From: Planctomycetota bacterium
GTDB taxonomy: Bacteria > Planctomycetota > Planctomycetia > Planctomycetales > Planctomycetaceae
NCBI GenBank assembly: GCA_003670925.1
Contig: QWQG01000162.1
Location: forward strand, 1 to 48,213
DNA length: 48,213 bases
Direction of reading: 5' to 3'
Shown here: piece by piece, positions 9,530 to 17,600 of the stretch
How the letters are laid out: each line of letters begins with the position of its first letter
Position numbering within the stretch: position 1 is the stretch's first letter
The notes under the pieces: model-generated
Told to the model about the DNA's origin: nothing
The model's input: only the letters and a program-made list of their open reading frames with translations
Databases searched by the model: none
Program-made: the position numbers and the translations under genes

Positions 9530-9655
9530 GTTGGAGCCACGCGGCACGATGCCGGGATGTCTAGAATTCCGCTGCGGACGTGTTTGCAAAATCACAGTTA
9601 AGAAAGCGCTGTCCTTAGCAAGCGAAGGTGAACCTGAAACAGGCGTGCGTGATCG

Positions 9656-12600
9656 TTAATTCGTATTCAGGCCATTACCGGAATTGAGTAACAAGGGCAC
9701 ATCGTGTGGATCTTCCGTGTTTTGCTCGCCGGAGTTTTCGGCCTGCATGCGGTGGGCTAGTACGTGGTCCCGATAGTCGCGCAAAGGTTTGATGAGAGCC
9801 GCGTTGACGAAGCGGCGGCGGAGGAGAAAATCAGACTTATCCACGACAGCCGAACTGCAGATTTCTTCCATTTGAGCCATCGCAAGATTGGCAACTCCGA
9901 CAGACAGATTAACATCGTTCTGGACACGCAGCGCGGAGCGTGGTTCCCATGCGGTCCGCGCTTCCCAGCGTTCGATCATTTTCTGCAGCAGTGAGTTGAG
10001 CATGTCGTATCGTGCGGTGTCGTTGCTGATCAGTGACGGCTGGTCAACTAGTTGTTGCATCGCAAAAATGACGGGACGCACAGAAGCATCGACGGGTGAG
10101 GTAAAAAAAACAATATGCAAGCGATGACGAAATTCATCGGCGGGTGAGGGGTGCTGGGATAGCTCATGCAGGCGTACAATTTCATAGTGGGCGAAATTTG
10201 TGATAAGCGGCTCAAAATTCTCAGTGAATGTGTCCAGCCGGTTGATCAATTCGGAAGTTAATTCTCCGCGACTGGAGGCTGATAAGGCCTGCCCTAGCGA
10301 TACAAAATATCGTTGCCGCAGCACGTCGAGCGGATGGGCGACTTTGGTGATGCTTCCGCTTTCCACGAGGTCGCGAGGTGGTCTAGGCCTCTGCTTCATT
10401 TCCATCTGCAACGATTTGCGATACGTCCATGGCTGATCGGGCATCCCGGCAAGAATCTCCAGTTGCTGTGCCAGAGCGCTCATTCGGCGTTTGACTTCCT
10501 CATGTTCCTCCGGCGCTGGCACTGCCGCCAAAAGTTGCTGCTGGTGCGGGCCAAACGCAGCATGCAATTCCGACTGCTTGTCTCCCCGCCGAACTACTTC
10601 AAAAGGTAACGCCATGGCGAGACTACAGTTACTGCTAGAGATCGCCGCGGGTGATTCGTGGCCGAATATTCCACTCGGGTTGCGTGCATCAAGGAGCGGC
10701 AAAATGGCAACCTGAGCCCAGTCCCAGCCAGCGGTCGCGATTTCTCGACGCACATGATCCCGCTGGAGACTTGCGAGCAGACGCGGATCAATTAGTCCCT
10801 TGTCGGTGTTCGACGCCAGCAACAGAATCTCGCCTGGCATCGTCTGAATCATGCCGACATTAGTGAATGCCGTCAGCAACGTGGCCAGGGCCGCTTTCAA
10901 AGGCTCCGGTCCCAAGTCCGGCTGGCGAAATCGCTGGCAAAATATGGCATCAGGCGTCATCCGTGATCTGGCTGCCAAATAGTACTCGGCGGTGAACTGA
11001 CACGCCGCGGACGGCAAACTGGCAATCTCGCCGGACGAAATTACGACATCGAAGTGATTCAGCTCTCGCCGCCGCAGTGCGAGCATGGCCGGCTCGTGCA
11101 GGATGTGGACACGTGCGTCCTGATCGGGCGGCAACTGCAGTTTGCTCCACGTGAAGCGTTGAGCCAACTCCGTGATTTTTGGATCAGTGCGGACTGCGAC
11201 AATTTCTTGGACAGGAAAATGTGAGCAAATCCGCAGGCAGACCCCCGTGTCGTCCCCCAACAGTAGGACGCGTGCGGGTTGGTCATGGTTGGCAAGCGGC
11301 AGGATGGCAGGCAGGATGTCCTCGATGGGTTGAGGCGAGACGTTCGTGTCAGTGCTCGTTCGTCCAACGGGCATCCCGTTGCGTTGGAATTCGAGAACGT
11401 TTCCAGTTCGCTGCCACACTGTGACTTCGCCGCATGAAGTGTGCACAGTGGTGACTAACCGATTGGCATGCGACTGCGCAATTAGTTCAGCCGCGACACC
11501 ATGTTGGAGAGCCGCGGCCGTTCGTTCAGAAAACAGAAGTGACGATGTCCGCGAAGTATCGACTGAACCAAGTTCAACAAGCAGCATGCTGAGCAGACTT
11601 AGAACTGGCATGGCGTATAAACGTACGATGGAAAACCTTTGAACCGAGGCTGACCGAGCACCTTCATTCCTAAGAATATCGTTGATCTGCGACAACGCAT
11701 GCAACCCAATGCCGATAACCAACAGCACGGTCGGGGAGACCCCGTGGGAAACGGCAGCCAGCCCAGAAACCGCACCGCTTAAAAAACACAACACTGGCAG
11801 ACGAGACAAAAACGATCGAGGTATTTTATGCGACCCGAAAAGGACTGGCACAAATGCCGCTATCGCGAAAACTGCGCACTGCACCGCACGCAAAAATAAC
11901 ACCGAAATCGCTGACAAACTTCCGGTATTGATTGCCAGATTCAGATTTGCCAACGGTCCAAAGAGGACAGGCAACAGGGCCAGCGTCAGGATCGCCAGAA
12001 ACCGCAGGGCGGGCGTTGTTAGAAGTTTGACTGTCAGGGGCCGTGATAAAACGGCAAGCGCCATAGCCGTGATGCACACGCACTGGATCAGAACAGGCAG
12101 GCTAGCGGGCATCAGGCGACACAGGATTTCGGTGATCGCAACCAGCAGAATTCCCGCTGCGGCAAGGGGAATAACGACAGTATCACGGTGCCCTGTACCG
12201 CGTGCCGATGCACTGCGTGCCGTCGCGACCGAGTCATTCGAAATGCACGAGTGGCCTGAAATTTGATCGGTTGGACGTATCAGGAATTGAGTGGCTAACG
12301 CGAGTCCCACCATGAGCGTCGCTAATCCAGCCACGGGAAACGCCGGAATCCCCAGCGCGACTGGAATCAGCAAAACCAAAGTAGCAGGAGCACCTGCTAA
12401 CGCAGTGTCGATCCACGGCGTATCGGATTCCGCAACTGTCACTTTGAAAAATAATCCTGCCGTCGCGGTGACCAACGCCACAATCAATGCCGGGAAAAGC
12501 ATCGTCAGGATCGATGCGACCGGCCACGTTGATCCAATCGTTTCGCAGCCCGCCAGCAACGTTGCATTTAATAGAGTCGGGGTAAGCCAACTCAATGCGA

Positions 12601-12859
12601 TCAGCATCATGGCAAATAGCAACGGAACGACAGGCATCGGTCGCCGACGGATCGTCTGCTGCGGAAGGTGATCGCCGATGTAGCGGAGAGCCATCACGCT
12701 GGCAGCAAAGCCCAACGCAAGCGTTGCAATTGAATCCCACGACGTGCCGCAGAGATTCAGCCAGCTTGCGGACAATTGGCCGACAATGACCGAGACCGCC
12801 GCCGCGGTCGTGGCCCAAATCAAAGTCCGTCCGTCCGAATTTCGAATGTGCGAGATCAT
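9656..12859 (-). CDS. Large membrane protein with degenerate spermidine-synthase-like domain
   Basis: A polytopic inner-membrane protein of 1,067 aa. The first 430 residues or so contain about a dozen hydrophobic helices. A soluble domain at about 500-720 follows the fold of spermidine-synthase-like methyltransferase relatives: ARVLLLGDDTGVCLR at about 525-540 sits where the glycine-rich cofactor motif belongs, and HFDVVISSGE where the acidic DSSDP-type motif belongs. Both are altered, so aminopropyl transfer is unlikely. The remaining 350 residues are helical and soluble with no recognised family. ATG 12859 is preceded by AAGG. Planctomycetes and relatives often carry such membrane-fused spermidine-synthase-like proteins of unknown role. 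Confidence 0.85.
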   Translation of the reverse strand: MISHIRNSDGRTLIWATTAAAVSVIVGQLSASWLNLCGTSWDSIATLALGFAASVMALRYIGDHLPQQTIRRRPMPVVPLLFAMMLIALSWLTPTLLNATLLAGCETIGSTWPVASILTMLFPALIVALVTATAGLFFKVTVAESDTPWIDTALAGAPATLVLLIPVALGIPAFPVAGLATLMVGLALATQFLIRPTDQISGHSCISNDSVATARSASARGTGHRDTVVIPLAAAGILLVAITEILCRLMPASLPVLIQCVCITAMALAVLSRPLTVKLLTTPALRFLAILTLALLPVLFGPLANLNLAINTGSLSAISVLFLRAVQCAVFAIAAFVPVLFGSHKIPRSFLSRLPVLCFLSGAVSGLAAVSHGVSPTVLLVIGIGLHALSQINDILRNEGARSASVQRFSIVRLYAMPVLSLLSMLLVELGSVDTSRTSSLLFSERTAAALQHGVAAELIAQSHANRLVTTVHTSCGEVTVWQRTGNVLEFQRNGMPVGRTSTDTNVSPQPIEDILPAILPLANHDQPARVLLLGDDTGVCLRICSHFPVQEIVAVRTDPKITELAQRFTWSKLQLPPDQDARVHILHEPAMLALRRRELNHFDVVISSGEIASLPSAACQFTAEYYLAARSRMTPDAIFCQRFRQPDLGPEPLKAALATLLTAFTNVGMIQTMPGEILLLASNTDKGLIDPRLLASLQRDHVRREIATAGWDWAQVAILPLLDARNPSGIFGHESPAAISSSNCSLAMALPFEVVRRGDKQSELHAAFGPHQQQLLAAVPAPEEHEEVKRRMSALAQQLEILAGMPDQPWTYRKSLQMEMKQRPRPPRDLVESGSITKVAHPLDVLRQRYFVSLGQALSASSRGELTSELINRLDTFTENFEPLITNFAHYEIVRLHELSQHPSPADEFRHRLHIVFFTSPVDASVRPVIFAMQQLVDQPSLISNDTARYDMLNSLLQKMIERWEARTAWEPRSALRVQNDVNLSVGVANLAMAQMEEICSSAVVDKSDFLLRRRFVNAALIKPLRDYRDHVLAHRMQAENSGEQNTEDPHDVPLLLNSGNGLNTN

Positions 12860-13337
12860 GGCATCCTTGCCTAAAGTAAATTCAACGAGTCGATCATCGT
12901 TTTCCGCCTTTTTACCGATAAAGCAGGGTTTGCCTCAAGACTGAAGGCAGCAGCTTTCCATCGACATGATTGTGCGCGTCATTTTGAGTTCAAGATCAGT
13001 AATACTGGGGGTTATGGGGTGAATGCATTGATGATGGTGCAGGTCTAGGCGGTTGGTAATTGGTCATCGAGGCTGTCACCGGGACAGTGACGTTGGCGGC
13101 AGTAGTGATTGCCATCGGAATGATTGCTACCGACCGCGTGAATTGCCCAATCGCGTTGCGTTTTGGCAACAAAAGTCGATCGACCTGATTTCTTAGCGTA
13201 TGTTTAGCTAAACACAGGCAGTGTAGTTGAGTGCCTTTGGACTCATATGTTCCCTTTGGTGGAGTCAATGAGGACGTTTACTGTGGCGGGATCGTGGAAA
13301 ATCATTTTTTACAAGTCGCCAGACTAAGACAAGCCAT
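12860..13337. other. Divergent intergenic region before the HD-GYP gene
   Basis: A gap of 478 bases between divergent genes. No gene is supported. A TTG-started minus-strand frame of 90 codons exists, but it has no ribosome site or recognisable content. The region holds the 14-bp palindrome listed separately. No clear sigma-70 promoter was identified. Confidence 0.4.
13201..13214. promoter_or_regulatory. 14-bp perfect palindrome, possible operator
   Basis: TGTTTAGCTAAACA is a perfect palindrome about 124 bases before the HD-GYP regulator start, in the divergent promoter region. Such sites often bind dimeric helix-turn-helix regulators. The role is inferred from symmetry and position only. 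Confidence 0.3.
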
Positions 13338-14534
13338 ATGCTGACTTTACAAACATCGGATTTACCAGCGGGGACGCGAAAATCTGGGTCGTCGTTGCTT
13401 CGTCGTTTCCACGACCGCGACATCAAGCAATCTCGAATTCTAATGGTTGACGACGAAGAGCTGAATATTGAGGTCGTGCGTCGGTATTTGGCAGTTGGTG
13501 GCTACGGAAATCTGATTTCGACAGACGACTCAGGACAGGCGTTGGCGCTGATCGAGCAGCACTGCCCGGACGTGGTGTTGCTGGATATCCAGATGCCGGA
13601 AATTGATGGGATGGAGATTCTTGCGGCCATTCGTTCTAATGAAAATTTGTGCCAGACCCCCGTTGTGATTCTGACAGGCAGTTCGGACCCTGAAACAAAA
13701 CTTATCGCGTTGCGGGCGGGGGCGACCGACCTGTTGCAAAAGCCAATCCACCGCGAGGAATTGCTGGCGCGACTTAGTAATGTGCTGAAGATCAAGGCAT
13801 ATCAGGATCGGCTTCACCGACATTCAGAAGAGCTTGAAGATGCGGTACAACGGCGAACAGCGGAATTGGAGGCATCGCGTCTGGACCTGATCCATTGTTT
13901 AGCACGTGCTGCTGAATTCCGGGATGACGACACCGGACAGCACATTATCCGCGTGGGACGATATGCGCGTGTGATTGCTGAACAACTTGGATTCACGAAG
14001 CGGGACCTCGACATACTTGAGCCAGCGGCTCAGTTGCACGATGTAGGCAAAATCGGGATTTCTGACGCCATTCTGCTGAAGTCTGGCAAGCTGACCCCGG
14101 AAGAATTCGAAATGATGCAGAAGCACTGTCTGTTTGGCTTGAAAATTGTGCAGCGTGTTCCGGCCGCAGATGTGGCAGTGCTTCAAGGGCATACGGAGAT
14201 GGGTGGGCGGATCATGGACGTGAGTTCCTCTCCAGTCCTTGAAATGGCTCGTCGAATCGCGCTCACGCACCACGAGAGATGGGATGGAAACGGATATCCA
14301 TTGGGACTGGCGGGAGACGATATTCCGCTGGAAGGACGGATCACCGCGGTCGCAGACGTATTTGACGCTTTGAGCAGCAGGAGGCCGTACAAGCCCCCGT
14401 TTCCTTTGCAAAAGTGTTTCGCGATCATGGAAGACGGACGACAAACGCAATTTGATCCGACGGTTCTTGATGCCTTTTTTGCACGCCGGCATGACATCAT
14501 TAAGGTGCAGATTGAATCTGCAGATACAGCTTGA
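13338..14534 (+). CDS. Response regulator with HD-GYP phosphodiesterase domain
   Basis: A two-domain cytoplasmic response regulator of 398 aa. The REC domain is at about 33-150 with phospho-acceptor Asp83 and conserved Lys135. A helical linker at about 150-185 leads to an HD-GYP domain that hydrolyses cyclic di-GMP. Catalytic features are present: HDVGKIG (His234, Asp235), a THHERWDG block, and the signature GNGYP (317-321). Nothing essential appears lost, so it should be an active phosphodiesterase switched by phosphorylation. It lies 75 bases upstream of the giant hybrid kinase in the same direction and is probably co-transcribed with it. The N-terminal 30 residues are poorly conserved, and the start lacks a strong ribosome site. 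Confidence 0.93.
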   Translation: MLTLQTSDLPAGTRKSGSSLLRRFHDRDIKQSRILMVDDEELNIEVVRRYLAVGGYGNLISTDDSGQALALIEQHCPDVVLLDIQMPEIDGMEILAAIRSNENLCQTPVVILTGSSDPETKLIALRAGATDLLQKPIHREELLARLSNVLKIKAYQDRLHRHSEELEDAVQRRTAELEASRLDLIHCLARAAEFRDDDTGQHIIRVGRYARVIAEQLGFTKRDLDILEPAAQLHDVGKIGISDAILLKSGKLTPEEFEMMQKHCLFGLKIVQRVPAADVAVLQGHTEMGGRIMDVSSSPVLEMARRIALTHHERWDGNGYPLGLAGDDIPLEGRITAVADVFDALSSRRPYKPPFPLQKCFAIMEDGRQTQFDPTVLDAFFARRHDIIKVQIESADTA

Positions 14535-14609
14535 CTGAGGCATGCGGGATGCTGTGGAATTGGGATTTGAGCACCCGCCACATTGTGCCTGTCAATCAAG
14601 GGGATTTCA

Positions 14610-17600
14610 GTGTCCAAAAAAAGTCAGAAATCGTGGTCACAGTATCATCGGCATACAGTGATCCAAGGGGATGAGTTCTGTAATTCCGTGATTGCAGAGA
14701 ATGACGCAGGCGAGAAGGTTATCATCCATCACGTGTCCTTCAGCTCTGACACTGCTCCGGCAGTTCGGATGCGTCTAAAGTATGAAACAGCGCGGCTGGC
14801 GTTGATGTCATGTGACCGGATGACGGTTCCCCTCGACTTTGAATTCAACGAGGCCAACAGTCACGTTATTTGCCCGTGGATTCCCGGCAGGACTCTGGCT
14901 GATCAGCTTGCATCATCGCAGCTTTCGATTGCAGCGACACTGGGTATTGCTGAAGATCTCCTGTTGGCATTGGAAGCTCTTCATGAGCACGGCCTGATTC
15001 GTCGCTGCCTTCTTCCGCGAGAAATCATCATCGGGGAATCTTCAGGAAACACACGAGCATTCATTGGGGGATTTGGTCCCTTGATGATGCTACAGGGATG
15101 GCAAAATACTGCAGTTGGCATCGAAATCGCTGCGTACACATCGCCGGAAGCGCTCGGTGCTCTCGACGAGGATGTCCGTGCGGCATCAGATCTGTACTCG
15201 CTCGGTATTGTGCTCTTTGAGTGCCTGACGGGGCATGTTCCGTTCGTAGCGGACAATGTGGGTGAGCTGATTTTTCACCACATGACCTCACCCATTCCTG
15301 ATCCGACTTTAATAAACTCGTTGATTCCTCGGCACCTCAGCGACATTGTCTTGAGGTTATTGCAGAAGCATCCTCGAGACCGTTACCAGTCTGCTGCTGG
15401 AGTGCTGTACGACCTACGACAGATCGAAACGGTAGTGGGTGCAGCCAATCCGCAATGCCTAGTTCTTGGGACGAAGGATCGCCGGGAGTCGCTGATTGAA
15501 CCTGCGTTCGTCGGACGATCTCGTGACATGACATTCCTGAGGTCTGAACTCGAAGCTGTGGCGCAGGGCGTGAGCCGTACGGTTTTGGTGACAGCGGCTG
15601 CGGGGCTAGGCAAGTCAAGGCTGCTGCTGGAAATTTCACGGATAGCAGTGTCAAATGGATTTCGGGTGTTTCGTGCGCAAGGCCAGAATCAGATTGGACT
15701 TGCTGGCGTGGCTTCCCTGAGGGGGATTCTGTCGCAGTGCATGGCGTTGATCCGTGAGGACGAAGCTCTCAAAAGTCGCCTGCAAACTGAGTTGAGTGAG
15801 TTTGGGCGAGAGCTCATGACCGTGGTACCAGAGTTGGTGATGGCGCTAGCGTTGCACGTGTCTACTGAACGCATGCATGATCTCTCTGATCGACGCATTG
15901 CAATCGCGTTAGCCACACTCTTGCGCGCGTTGGGGACACATGAGAGACCGGTTTTGATCCTGCTGGATGACATGCATTGGGCAGATGACCTCACCTTGAC
16001 GATGCTCGAATGCTGGCATCTGGCAAATTCTACCTCTACGCTGCTGATTGTCGGGACTCAAGCGTCCGACACCACGGCAACGCGTCTGAGGGACAATCTG
16101 AATTCCGCCACAAACCTGACTCTTGAACCATTGGTACGGGCAGACCACGACCGTCTGCTGGGATCAATGACCGGCGGCCTTCCCGGGCAAATTCTGGCGA
16201 CTGTTTGGAAGATGTCAGCTGGCAATCCATTCATGGCATCGGCCGTTCTACGGGGACTCGTGGAGGGCCGTGTCTTGACTCCATCCGCCTCAGGTTGGCA
16301 ACTTGATGAGCGAAAACTGCAGCATCTGCAGATGTCGGGCGAAGCTGCCGAGGTGATGAAACAGCGTTTATTCTTGCTGTCAAAAGAGTCAAAGGATTTG
16401 CTGAGTATTGGTGCCATTCTGGGGAAAGATTTTCCCATTGAAATGGTGGCTGATCTCGCCGAAATTACCGCGGAGCGGGTGCTGGAGTTGCTAGTCGAGC
16501 CACGTCGTAACTGTTTAATTTGGGAGCGTGCATCGGGAAGTATTTGCTCCTTCATGCATGATCTGATTCAGGATGCTGCTCTGCAGTGTCTGACTCCGCT
16601 GCGGCGGGAATTGATTCATCTCAGGGCCGCTGCCTATTTGATTCGCGTTCAACCGCACCGCGTCTGCGGTATCGCATTTCATTACGATGCATCCGGACGT
16701 CCGGATTTGGCTCGGGATTACGCGATTGAGGCTGGCGAGTTGGCGCGCACAGGTCACGCCTTGGAGTCTGCCGAGCAGCAGTACCGCATCGCGTTGAGAG
16801 GTTTTTCCGCTCGGTTCGAAGAGCCGAACTTCAGGGTGCTGTATGGACTTGGTGATGTGCTCATGCTGAGCGGTCGCTATGGAGAAGCAGCACCGTTTTT
16901 TGAACGGGCAATCACTTGTGCAGATTCAACGATCCTGCGGGCAGAGGTGACGCTCAAGTTGGGCGAACTGGCGCTCAGGGAAGATCGTACACATCAGGCC
17001 GTCGGACTGTGGGAATCAGCATTGTGCAGTCTGGGGGGAAGGCTGCCCTCTGCGTGGATGTTAGCACTGGCGACTGTGCGTGAAATTGGAGTGCAGGCAC
17101 TGCATACACTCCTGCCTCGTTGGTTTCTGGGCAGGCTTGCGACAGCACCTTCAGCCAGTGATCGCCTACTATGGCGACTGCACAGCCGACTGAGCCATGC
17201 GTACTTATTTTCGCGCAGCAGAATGGCCGGATTGCATCTTCATCTCCGCTGTATGAATCTGGCTGAGCGTTATCAGCCCACCGCCGAACTTGCCCAAGTC
17301 TACGCAGAGCATGCGCCTGCGATGAGCTTGATTCCGCTCAGTACGCGCGGGATCGTCTATGGTGAACGTTCCCTTAAGATTCGCACTGCGCAGAATGACT
17401 TCAGGGGTCAGGGGCAGTCTCTGCATTTTCTCGCTATCGCCCTATATTCGGCAGCGAAGTTTGAAGAATGTGTCAATGTTGGTCGCCGGAGCGTGTGGAT
17501 TTTGGAACGTGCGGGCGATTTCTGGAAGAAGCATGTTGCGCAATATCAGGTCGCAGCAGCGTTGTACCGTCTAGGCCGTTTCACTGAAGCGGCAAATCTG

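Noticed and set aside
12996-13268. Minus-strand frame of 90 codons in the gap before the HD-GYP gene
   Set aside because: TTG start, no ribosome site, no recognisable motif; the length is within chance for this base composition.
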